A DNA stretch of 64,000 nt, from assembly GCA_963767565.1 (NCBI GenBank), contig CAVYEG010000020.1, positions 56,164 through 120,163 on the forward strand. Reading direction: 5' to 3'. Shown piece after piece: positions 24,833 to 32,700 of the stretch. The first letter of the stretch is position 1. Each line of letters starts with the position of its first letter. The stretch is from Palsa-504 sp963767565 (GTDB lineage: Bacteria; Actinomycetota; Actinomycetes; Streptosporangiales; Streptosporangiaceae). Below the pieces are notes generated by a model. The model was not told where the DNA came from and made no database searches. It saw nothing but the letters and a program-made list of their open reading frames with translations. The translations under genes were made by a program, and so were the position numbers.

Positions 24833-26303
24833 ACCGCAGCCGCTCAGCGCTCGGACCCTGGACCTCTGGCGCGGACGGCTGCCCGTGCCGGGCTACGACC
24901 GCAGCCTGGTCACGTCCGGTGTGGTCCATCTCGGGGTGGGCGGCTTTCACCGCGCGCACCTGGCCATGTACCACGACCGGCTGCTCAGCGAGGGCCACGG
25001 GCTCGACTGGGGCATCTGCGGGGTCGGGGTCCTGGCCGCCGACTGGCGGATGAAGCAGGTCCTCCAGGCGCAGGACGGCCTCTACACGCTGGTCATCAAG
25101 CACAGCGACGGGACGTACGAACCGCGGGTCATCGGGTCCATCGTGGAGTACCTGTTCGCACCCGACGACCCGGAGGCGGTGATCGAGCGGATGGCCGTCG
25201 AAACGACCCGGATCGTGTCGCTGACGATCACCGAGGGCGGGTACAACCTGAGCGACATCACCGGCGAGTTCGACGTGGCCAACCCGGGCGTGCTGGCTGA
25301 TCTCGAGCCTGGCGCGGTGCCGCGGACCGCGTTCGGCCTGGTCACCGAGGCGCTGCGGCGCCGCTGGAAGCGCGGCCAGGCCCCGTTCACGGTCATGTCG
25401 TGTGACAACTTGCAAGGCAACGGCTACCTGAGCAGGCGGGTGTTCACCGAGTTCGCCCGGCTGCGGGACCCGGACCTCGGCGAGTGGGTCGAGCATGAGA
25501 CCCGCTTTCCCAACTCCATGGTCGACCGCATCACCCCGGTCACCACCGACGCCGACCGGGCCGAGGTCCGGGAGCGGTTCGGCATCCAGGACCAGTGGCC
25601 GGTGGTCTGCGAGCCCTACACGCAGTGGGTGCTCGAAGATTCCTTCACGGCCGGGCGCCCGCCGTACGAGCAGGTCGGCGTGCAGGTGGTGGACCAGGTC
25701 GAGCCGTATGAGCTGATGAAACTGCGGCTGCTCAACGCGAGCCACCAGGCCATGGCCTACTTCGGCTACCTGTGCGGCTACCGGCTGGTGCACGAGGCCG
25801 CCCAGGATCCGCTGTTCCAGGCCTTCTTGCTCGGTTACATGGACTGCGAGGCTACGCCGACGCTCGCTCCGGTGCCCGGGGTAGACCTCGAGAGCTACAA
25901 GCACACGCTCATCGAGCGCTTCTCCAACCCGCAGGTGCGCGACACCATCGCCCGGCTGTGTGCGGAAAGCTCAGACCGGATCCCGAAGTGGCTGCTGCCG
26001 GTGATCCGCGCGCAGCTCGCGGCCGGCGGTGAGATCAGGCGTTCGGCAGCCGTGGTGGCAAGCTGGGCCCGCTACGCGGAGGGCGTCGATGAGGCGGGGA
26101 ACCCGATCGAGGTGGTGGACCGGCTGCGGGACAGCCTGATGCAACTAGCCCGGCGGCAGCGGGAGGACCCCGACGCGTTCATCGCCAACCGGGACGTATT
26201 CGGGGACCTGGTTGACAAGAAGCCCTTCGTCTCCGCCTACCGGTCGGCGCTGGCCTCGTTGCACGAGCGCGGGGCCCGGGCCACGCTGGAATGGCTTACG
26301 TGA
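24822..26303 (+). CDS. Mannitol/polyol 2-dehydrogenase (long-chain)
   Basis: A 493-residue NAD-dependent long-chain mannitol dehydrogenase, oxidising a hexitol to its ketose. Family marks are VVHLGVGGFHRAHLAMYHD near residue 35, SCDNLQGNGYLSR near 195, FPNSMVDRITPVT near 230 and KLRLLNASHQAMAYFG near 300 (catalytic Lys and His region). The likely start is a TTG at 24822, inside the end of the ATPase gene. Last gene of the operon: uptake is followed directly by oxidation. Whether mannitol, sorbitol or arabitol is preferred cannot be read. Confidence 0.93.
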   Translation: MPAEPQPLSARTLDLWRGRLPVPGYDRSLVTSGVVHLGVGGFHRAHLAMYHDRLLSEGHGLDWGICGVGVLAADWRMKQVLQAQDGLYTLVIKHSDGTYEPRVIGSIVEYLFAPDDPEAVIERMAVETTRIVSLTITEGGYNLSDITGEFDVANPGVLADLEPGAVPRTAFGLVTEALRRRWKRGQAPFTVMSCDNLQGNGYLSRRVFTEFARLRDPDLGEWVEHETRFPNSMVDRITPVTTDADRAEVRERFGIQDQWPVVCEPYTQWVLEDSFTAGRPPYEQVGVQVVDQVEPYELMKLRLLNASHQAMAYFGYLCGYRLVHEAAQDPLFQAFLLGYMDCEATPTLAPVPGVDLESYKHTLIERFSNPQVRDTIARLCAESSDRIPKWLLPVIRAQLAAGGEIRRSAAVVASWARYAEGVDEAGNPIEVVDRLRDSLMQLARRQREDPDAFIANRDVFGDLVDKKPFVSAYRSALASLHERGARATLEWLT

Positions 26304-26478
26304 CGCTCCGGGAGCGCAGCGCGACCGGGCAGGCGGGTGGTCACTTTTGGCGTTGTTGCGCGGTACCGCCGCCGTGCGGAGAATAATATTCGTTGCGCGG
26401 CGCCGCCCCTGCGGATAGCCGCCTTCCTGGGTCCAGAGACGCGGCCCGTCGCCCGTTATGAACGGACGGTGGTGACCC

Positions 26479-26922
26479 GTGTCTCAGGACGCTTATCCGG
26501 TGCTGTGGATCGGCCAGGCCGCCGTGGTCACGCTGCCCGTCGAGGTCGACATCACCAACGCCGACCAGGTCCGCGAGGACCTGCTGTCGGTCATCAATCA
26601 GGGCACCGCCCTGCTGGTGGCGGACATGAGCAAGACAATCTTTTGCGACTCGGCCGGAATAGGCGCCCTGGTGCGCGCGTTCCGGCGGGCGCAGGCGAGC
26701 AATTGCTCAATGCGGCTGGTGGTCCGCACCGTGGCCGTACAGCGGGTGCTCGCCATTACCGGAGTCGACCGCCTGCTGGATATCTATCCGAGTGTGGCCG
26801 CCTCACTGCCGGGCCATCACGGTCACTCGGCTCGGAGCGAGGCACCGCAGCCAGAAAACGTTACGGCCCAAGCCGATACCGATGACGGGGCCGCCGAACG
26901 ATTAGCGCGTCCGCTCGGCTGA
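26479..26922 (+). CDS. STAS-domain anti-sigma factor antagonist
   Basis: A 147-residue protein with a single STAS domain (residues 12-112). The antagonist signature is LLVADMSKTIFCDSAGIGAL; the Ser in CDSAG is the usual phosphorylation site by an anti-sigma kinase. The C-terminal 35 residues are low complexity. No anti-sigma kinase or SigB-type sigma gene is adjacent. It converges with the GAF-ANTAR gene, and such pairs are frequent in actinobacterial stress systems. Confidence 0.9.
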   Translation: MSQDAYPVLWIGQAAVVTLPVEVDITNADQVREDLLSVINQGTALLVADMSKTIFCDSAGIGALVRAFRRAQASNCSMRLVVRTVAVQRVLAITGVDRLLDIYPSVAASLPGHHGHSARSEAPQPENVTAQADTDDGAAERLARPLG

Positions 26923-26959
26923 GCAAATGACGTTCGCCGACTACGACAACTGGCCGAGA

Positions 26960-27748
26960 TCAATTGTCCTGGAACGCCGGCGGCGGCTGCGGGGGCTCGC
27001 CGCTGACGCTGGTCACGATCGCGGAGGCAATGTCCCGCAGCTTTACGTTGCTGTTCTGCGACGCCGAACGCAGAATGGCGAAGGCCCGGGACTGGGTGCA
27101 ATGCTCGCGGGCCATGATGACCCCGAGGGCCTGGTCGATCACGGTCCGCGAGGCCAGCGTGGAACGTAGCTGCTCGATGAGGTCAGCCCGGGACGCGAGC
27201 CGCTGGGCCAGCGTCAGGGCTCCGGAGGCGTTCTCGGCGAAGTCCTCGGCGCGCTGCTCCTGGGCGGCGCCGAAGGCCGACGCCTCGCGCGCGTACAGGT
27301 TGAGGGCGCCGGCCGGTCGGCCGGCGGCGTACAACGGCAGGGCCAGGCAGGACCGGATGCCGTGGGACGCGGCCCGTCGCTCGAACTCTGGCCACAGGGC
27401 CTTGTCTTGCGTGTCCTCGACGCGGACCAGATGGCCGGCGCGCATCGCGTGCAGGCAGGGCCCGTTGTCGAGTTCGTACTGCACCTGGTCCACCCGGGCG
27501 GCCACCGGATCACTGCAGGCCACGGTCTCCGGCTGCCCGCTGGACTGCATCGTCATCCCGCAGGACAGCCCGCCGCCCACCAGGCGCGCGGCCAGTACCG
27601 CCATCTCGTGCAGGAACTGCTCGACACTGGAGGTATTCAGCAGCGCCTCTTGCAGCTCCTTGAATTGGCCATGAACGTCCTCCCCTGATCCTGCCACCAT
27701 CAGAACACCAGCCCCGCGCATCATCGCTCCGTCATAAGATCCGGCCAT
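26960..27748 (-). CDS. GAF and ANTAR domain RNA-binding antiterminator
   Basis: A 262-residue regulator. A GAF sensor domain fills residues 40-180 (LDNGPCLHAMRAG, SCLALPLYAAGRPAGALNLY). The C-terminal ANTAR domain includes LASRTVIDQALGVIMARE, which binds paired RNA hairpins to prevent termination. The start is taken at the ATG at 27748; later ATG codons at 27724 and 27700 are possible. Ligand unknown. Confidence 0.9.
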   Translation of the reverse strand: MAGSYDGAMMRGAGVLMVAGSGEDVHGQFKELQEALLNTSSVEQFLHEMAVLAARLVGGGLSCGMTMQSSGQPETVACSDPVAARVDQVQYELDNGPCLHAMRAGHLVRVEDTQDKALWPEFERRAASHGIRSCLALPLYAAGRPAGALNLYAREASAFGAAQEQRAEDFAENASGALTLAQRLASRADLIEQLRSTLASRTVIDQALGVIMAREHCTQSRAFAILRSASQNSNVKLRDIASAIVTSVSGEPPQPPPAFQDN

Positions 27749-27945
27749 TAACTACCCCCGGCCAGCACATTAAACAGGCGCCGCATCCTCGCTGCCGCCC
27801 GCGGGGCAATGTCCGGCTTGCGCCAATAACCATGCGTAACTACCTCATCGGGCCGGCGGCCGTGATCGCCGCATTCACGGCATGCCTGACGGCGTGAGAC
27901 ATCCTGCTGGCGCAGGACAATTCCGAGACCGCAACCGCCCGCGGC

Positions 27946-28442
27946 CGCCAGTTCGCGGGCCGGCGCCGATGCCGGGTCCAGCAGCGTGGTGATCAGCGTG
28001 AACGTCTCGGTCACCTCGACGTGCTCGTCCTCGAGCCGGTACTCGATGACCCGCACGGTGATGCTGGCCGCCCCGTCCTTGCGCAGCTTGCGGGGTGCCT
28101 TCAGACCGCGACAGGTACGTCCCGTCGGGCAGGATCTCATCCGACCGGGAGCGTGAACGACGCGCCGATGCGCCACAGCAGCTGCGCCCCGGTCGCCGCC
28201 GCATCGCGCCACAGCTCCCAGCAGGCGAAGTTCCGGTCCGCCAGGCACAGCATCCCCTCGCCGAGCCGGCCGATCAGCTCCCTGGCCAGGGTCTTCTCGC
28301 CCGTGGCGAAGGTCCCGTGCACCGCGGCGACCAGCGCCCGGGTCCCGCACTCGGCCAGCGCCAGCAGCCGCACCTGCGGGAACGCGCCGCGCAGCCGCCT
28401 GCCGTCCGCGCCTTGGTAGACGGGCCGCTGAACCGCTGCGCA
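27946..28442 (-). pseudogene. Decayed IS4-family transposase fragment
   Basis: Minus-strand segments in three frames line up as one IS4-type DDE transposase: VRLLALAECGTRALVAAVHG and LADRNFACWELWRDAA in one frame, EILPDGTYLSR in a second, then KAPRKLRKDGAASITVRVIE and TETFTLITTLLDPAS in a third. At least two frameshifts lie near 28100-28140, and both ends of the gene are missing. No terminal inverted repeats are identified. It is dead. Confidence 0.75.
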
Positions 28443-28539
28443 GTTCGCCTGCTCAGCCTGCCGTTCGTGGTCACGAATGACTGTGAAAACCCGAAGCCGG
28501 AGGATAATGAAATCCAGAAAGCCGGCGTAGCATCGGCAG

Positions 28540-28771
28540 GTTCCGATCGTAGTGCTCGCCGCAGCATGCTCGAGCGGATCAGGTAATAACAGCGCGCCGC
28601 TTAACGTTGAGAAGCCAAATTATTGTCGACGCATTTCCCGCCATCGATTCCGCGGGCCTTTACATGGCCTGGATGGACGGGCTGTCCGCGAAGCAGAGTC
28701 GGCACGTCACCTTCGGCCTGGTCCCGGCCAGGGACAGGTCGTTCCGGATCCAGGCCATGACCGGCAGCTGA
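28540..28771 (+). pseudogene. Relic of an SsuA/THI5-like ABC substrate-binding lipoprotein
   Basis: A lipobox-like stretch VVLAAACSSGSGNNSAP at 28546 onwards is followed, after a frame change near 28612, by IIVDAFPAIDSAGLYMAWMD and RHVTFGLVPARD before a stop at 28771. This matches the start of a NitT/TauT-type binding protein, which normally runs past 300 residues. Only about 75 residues remain. It lies beside the dead IS4 gene. Confidence 0.6.
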
Positions 28772-29156
28772 CTCAGCCGCACCTATAGTCGGCAGGGTGA
28801 ACGGCGACGGCGGGAGCGGCACGGTCGTGATCTCCCGCAAGAGCGGAGGATGGCGCGACCGGGCCGGCCGAACTCACCAGCGCGAACCTGTTCGAGTCCA
28901 TTCTCGGCCCAGCAGCTGAAGAGGCGGCTGACGGCCCGCGCAGCGTTGGGGGGGTGAACGCCGCGCGGGCCGTATCCGTCGGGAGCGCCACTAGGCGCGA
29001 ATCCGCCGGACATCTACCGGAAGGCCAAGCATGCGGTGGACCAACTCGCGGTGAGAGGAGCGAGCCGACGCACCAAGGCGGCCGGCGGTTCGTCAACCGC
29101 GGGCCAAGCCTAGCGTCGGACTGACCGTATCGTCCAGGTCTGTAACCTGCCGGGGT
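28772..29156. other. Non-coding stretch without recognised features
   Basis: About 385 bases between the lipoprotein relic and the hydrolase gene. Short frames exist on both strands but none shows a family motif or a convincing ribosome site. It is probably decayed sequence left by the same events that broke the flanking IS4 and lipoprotein genes. Confidence 0.5.
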
Positions 29157-30020
29157 TCAGGTGGCGAGGACCTCGCGGAGGGTGGCGGCGAAGGCCTCGG
29201 GCTCGCCGGTCTGGCCGAACTCGCCGCCGAGGAATCCGCCGTGGTCACCCGGGAAGGTGGTGGGGGTAATGCCGAGCCGTTCGGCTACGGCGATCCCGGT
29301 GCGGGCCGCGAGGGTCTGGCCGGACTTGGCGCCGACGCCGAGCACGATGCGGGTCGAGGCCTGGCGGAGCGCGTCGAAGTCGTGATGGTAGGCGTTGCAC
29401 GAGACGATGTTCAACCCGACCAGCGGGTCGTTGCGGGACCCGTCGTCCTCGGCCGGCAACCCGAACATGGCCGGGTCGACGGGCTGGTCGACGAACCCGT
29501 CCGGCACCAGGCCCTGGTGCATGACCAGCGCGATGAACTTCGCCATGGCCGGCCCGAAACCGCTGCTGAGGTAGGTCTGGTGGATGTTCTCGCACACGGC
29601 CAGGATCTGCTCGCGGTCGGGTACCTCCTGGGAGGCGGGCGGCTCGTGGGCCACCAGCGTGCGGACCTGCTCGGGATGCTTCGCCACTAGGGCCAGCGCG
29701 TTCACCGCGCCACCGCTGCTGGCGAAGACCTCCAGCGGTCCGGCGTCTAGCGCCGCGATGAGCCGATGCAGGTCGTCGGCATGCTCGTCCGGGGTGCTCT
29801 CGGTGGTGTCCTGGGTGAGCTTGCTGCGCTCGCAGCCGCGCGGGTCGTAGGTCACGACGGTCCGGTCACTGAAGTGCCCGGCCAGGGTGACGAACCCGGA
29901 CGCGGCCATCGGCGAGCCGATGATGAGCAGGACCGGTTCGGTGCTGGATTCGTTGCTGCGTACGTCATAGGTCAGGACGGCGCCCGGCACGTCCAGGGTG
30001 AAGGTTTTCGGGTCGGACAT
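29157..30020 (-). CDS. Alpha/beta hydrolase
   Basis: A 287-residue alpha/beta hydrolase. LLIIGSPMAASGF gives the oxyanion region, VVTYDPRGCERSK is the family strand, and EVFASSGGAVNALAL carries the nucleophile elbow (SSGGA, Ser near residue 100). The final HGG in FPGDHGGFLGG supplies the catalytic His. Start ATG at 30020; the frame extends to 30077 without need. It is 118 bases beyond the flippase-hydrolase gene on the same strand. Substrate unknown. Confidence 0.88.
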   Translation of the reverse strand: MSDPKTFTLDVPGAVLTYDVRSNESSTEPVLLIIGSPMAASGFVTLAGHFSDRTVVTYDPRGCERSKLTQDTTESTPDEHADDLHRLIAALDAGPLEVFASSGGAVNALALVAKHPEQVRTLVAHEPPASQEVPDREQILAVCENIHQTYLSSGFGPAMAKFIALVMHQGLVPDGFVDQPVDPAMFGLPAEDDGSRNDPLVGLNIVSCNAYHHDFDALRQASTRIVLGVGAKSGQTLAARTGIAVAERLGITPTTFPGDHGGFLGGEFGQTGEPEAFAATLREVLAT

Positions 30021-30138
30021 GGCTGCCCCTTTCCTCGCGACTCGATCTCTGCCTGAAATGACGCACCAGGCCGACAAGACTCATCGGCCGGACGGTTCAC
30101 GCGGTCGGCGGGCTGACGCAAAACTGGCGCCGTGGCAT

Positions 30139-32049
30139 CTATGTCAGGATTGCTGGCGTGCGGGTGGTCGTCGTTGGTACCGGGGCCGTCGCCAGGCACG
30201 CCACGATGGCATCGGCGACGGCCGCCGGGGCTCGCCGGGGAAGGTGATGACCCGCGCCCTCGACGAGCTGCAGGCGAGCGTCCGGCAGGGCGCGGACCAG
30301 CCGGCGGGCGGTGTCGAAGGGAATCACCTTGTCGTCGGGGTCGGCGAGCACGAGAACCGGCGCCCGAACCGACGCGATAGCGCGCTCCAGCCCGTCGAGC
30401 TCGCGCAGCAAGGCTCGTTGCTCGGTCAGGAACGTGCGCCAAAGCGGGCGGTCTCCGCGGCCCACATGGCCCCAGACCTGCCAGTTGACGTGCTCGTCCG
30501 GAGCCAGCGGACGGCCACTTCGCCAGGCGATCCCGGCCAGCCGGGCCCGGGCTAGCCACGGCGTCAGTCGCCACGCCACCAGCGCACACAGCTGGCCTGC
30601 GCCGGGTGCGGCGAGCAGCCGGTCCCAGCCGGTCACGCATCCCGGCCCGACGCTCGCGAGCAGAACTACCGCCTCCACCCGGCCGGGAGCCAGGCTCGCC
30701 GCCGATAGGGCCACCCCGCCGCCGTAGGAGTGCCCCACGAGGACTGCGCGCGTGACGCCGCGCGAGTCCAGGTCATCGAGGACGGCGCGGGCGTTCGCGG
30801 CGAACCCGCCCGCCGGAAGAGGACTGGAGGCATAGCCCGGTCGGTCGGCTGCGACGGCGTGCAGCAGGGCGGGCAGCCGCCTGGTGACCAGCTGCCAGTC
30901 GGCGGGCGAGCCGGGCTGCCCGTGCAGCAGCACCACCTCGTGAGCATCTTGCCCGGCGGTGTGAGCATCTTGCCCGGCGGTGTGAGCATCTTGCCCGGCG
31001 GCCGTGCCTGGCCCGGGGACGGCGCGGTTCGGCGAAGGAGCCGGGCCGCGCCGGGCCTGGGGACGCCGCAACCAGAACATGACCAGCCATCCGGCCAGGG
31101 CGACCAGCCAGAAGCTGGCGACGCGGTAGAGCAGGACCGCCGCCAGAGCCTGGCTGGCGCCCAGCCCGGTGGCGACCAGGGCCAGGCTGAGCGATCCCTC
31201 GGTGACGCCCAGCCCGCCGGGCGTGATGTTAAGGCTTTGCGCGGCGATGCCCGCGCCGTAGACCAGCAGGAGATCGTGCCAGGGCACGGTGGCACCGGTG
31301 GCGCGGATGCTCACGGCGAGGACCGCCGCGTCGGCGAGCCAGTTGGCCAAGGCCAGGCCGGTCGCCGTCATCCAGCCGGACGGGGAAAGCCGGAGTGAAC
31401 CCAGTCGCCGCGCCCAGGCCTGGATGGTCTGGCCGGGCTCGCGGGCAGGCCGACGCAGCATCCGAGATCCCTGCCGTAGCATCCATCCGGCCGGCCGCTC
31501 GAGCGCGCCGCGTAGCCGCGGTCGGCGCACGGCCGCGACGGCCGCGACGAGGACGGCTACGGTAAGCACGCCGCCGGGAATGGTGACCGCCGTAACCACG
31601 ATGTTCCCCGACGCCAGCCCGCCGCCCACCACGACAAGAGCCGCCGCGGCCGAGGAGATCACCCCGCCGACCAGCAGCGACCACCCGGCCAGCGGGGCAT
31701 CCGCACCCTGCCGGGTGAAGCGACGGAAGGTGAAGGCCGTGGCCATGGCGGGTCCGGCGAGCGGAACCGAGACCGCCACCGCGTTGGCCGCACAGGCGGT
31801 GGCCAGCATCGGCCGGACGCCCACGCTGGCCCCGCCGGCCGCGAGCAGCCTGCGCAGCATGATCGCGAAGGCGGCCATGGACGCGGTTTCAAGCAGCAAG
31901 GCGGGCGGGATCCAGAGCCAGTGCAGATGGGCAAGCACCGTAAACGATGCCGTTAGTGCAGTCCGTTCGGCCATTCCGGCCGCGGCCGCCGCCGCCAGTG
32001 CGGTGCCGGCAGCCGCCAGTCCGGCCACGTGCTTGCTCCTGCGTGTCAT
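30139..32049 (-). CDS. Fusion of a YbhN/AglD-type flippase-like membrane domain and an alpha/beta hydrolase
   Basis: A 636-residue two-part protein. Residues 1-330 form a lysylphosphatidylglycerol synthase TM (UPF0104/YbhN) region with about eight helices and the family patch GLGVTEGSLSLALVATGLGA near 275. A linker of three 7-residue repeats (GQDAHTA) follows at about 350-370. Residues 373-636 form an alpha/beta hydrolase: VVLLHGQPGSPADW, VLVGHSYGGGVALSA (nucleophile Ser), VLVLADPDDKVIPF (Asp) and EGAGHHLP (His), so the triad is complete. The hydrolase would be cytoplasmic or periplasmic depending on helix number. A lipid-modifying role is inferred. Confidence 0.85.
   Translation of the reverse strand: MTRRSKHVAGLAAAGTALAAAAAAGMAERTALTASFTVLAHLHWLWIPPALLLETASMAAFAIMLRRLLAAGGASVGVRPMLATACAANAVAVSVPLAGPAMATAFTFRRFTRQGADAPLAGWSLLVGGVISSAAAALVVVGGGLASGNIVVTAVTIPGGVLTVAVLVAAVAAVRRPRLRGALERPAGWMLRQGSRMLRRPAREPGQTIQAWARRLGSLRLSPSGWMTATGLALANWLADAAVLAVSIRATGATVPWHDLLLVYGAGIAAQSLNITPGGLGVTEGSLSLALVATGLGASQALAAVLLYRVASFWLVALAGWLVMFWLRRPQARRGPAPSPNRAVPGPGTAAGQDAHTAGQDAHTAGQDAHEVVLLHGQPGSPADWQLVTRRLPALLHAVAADRPGYASSPLPAGGFAANARAVLDDLDSRGVTRAVLVGHSYGGGVALSAASLAPGRVEAVVLLASVGPGCVTGWDRLLAAPGAGQLCALVAWRLTPWLARARLAGIAWRSGRPLAPDEHVNWQVWGHVGRGDRPLWRTFLTEQRALLRELDGLERAIASVRAPVLVLADPDDKVIPFDTARRLVRALPDARLQLVEGAGHHLPRRAPAAVADAIVACLATAPVPTTTTRTPAILT
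30940..31002 (-). repeat. Three 21-bp tandem repeats in the linker of the fusion protein
   Basis: Units at 30940-30960, 30961-30981 and 30982-31002 share the core GAGCATCTTGCCCGGCGG, encoding GQDAHTA repeats. The first two are identical over 21 bases. Because the period is a multiple of three, copy number changes would leave the reading frame intact. Confidence 0.85.
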
Positions 32050-32141
32050 GTCTACCTGTCCTAGGCCTATACGGTTCCGGAGTCCCGGCCGCTGGCACTG
32101 TCCTCATGGAAGAGAGCCAGCGGACCGGGACACGTGGCCGC

Positions 32142-32672
32142 TTAGTAGCCGTAACCGTTTCCGGACGAAGCGGCTGGGGCTGTGCCCGTGGCTGTCGAGG
32201 ACCCGGTGATCGGCGTGAGGCCCGGGGTGGCCACGAAGAAGCCCTGCACTCCCTGGCCGGTGACCTGGCCGGCTTGGTCGTCGGCGAAGGTGTACAGCAG
32301 GTGCCCGTTGTAGGCGACCTGGTCGCCGTGGGCATCCATGACCGCGGCGAGCTTGCCGGTCAGCCCGGTGGCAGCAGGTGATGCGGATGTCAGCGGCGGC
32401 CACAGGGTCGCCAGCCCGCCGGTGACGGCCGAACCCGTCGCCGTGTCGTTGACGTAGTAGTACAGCGGCAGGCCCTGGCTGTTGACCAGGATGGTTTCGG
32501 TCTTGCCCGCGACGGTGGCCTGGGCGGTGCGCACGGTCGCCGCGGCGGGCTGGCTGGCAGCGGGTTGGCTGCTGGCATGCGAGGTAGTCGCCGCGGCGGC
32601 AGTGATACCGCCGCCGATGGCGGCCGCCACGGCCAGGCTGACGCTGGCGATGATGATCCTTGGGTGTCGCAT
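32142..32672 (-). CDS. COG4315-type secreted protein with YxYxxD repeats
   Basis: A 176-residue exported protein. A signal peptide (MRHPRIIIASVSLAVAAAIG) is followed by a Gln/Ala/Ser spacer and a domain with two family motifs: LPLYYYVND near residue 68 and HLLYTFADD near 130. COG4315 proteins are uncharacterised, cell-surface, and often sit in stress regulons. The ATG at 32672 has GGGAG eight bases upstream. Composite promoter P3 lies 33 bases upstream, inside the end of ftsH, so this gene can be expressed independently. Confidence 0.88.
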   Translation of the reverse strand: MRHPRIIIASVSLAVAAAIGGGITAAAATTSHASSQPAASQPAAATVRTAQATVAGKTETILVNSQGLPLYYYVNDTATGSAVTGGLATLWPPLTSASPAATGLTGKLAAVMDAHGDQVAYNGHLLYTFADDQAGQVTGQGVQGFFVATPGLTPITGSSTATGTAPAASSGNGYGY

Positions 32673-32700
32673 GGTTTTGCTCCCTGGTGTTGACGATGCG

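Noticed and set aside
30070..30098. TGAACC upstream of the alpha/beta hydrolase at 29157-30020
   Set aside because: After 17 bases the sequence is TTGTCGG and no dyad is present; the -35 match alone is not enough.
30940..31002. CRISPR-like repeats
   Set aside because: The units are directly adjacent with no spacers and are in frame inside a protein gene.
32050..32085. GGAACC on the minus strand upstream of the flippase-hydrolase gene as a composite site
   Set aside because: No CGT or TAGTA element occurs at the fixed offset; the gene may instead be read from P3.
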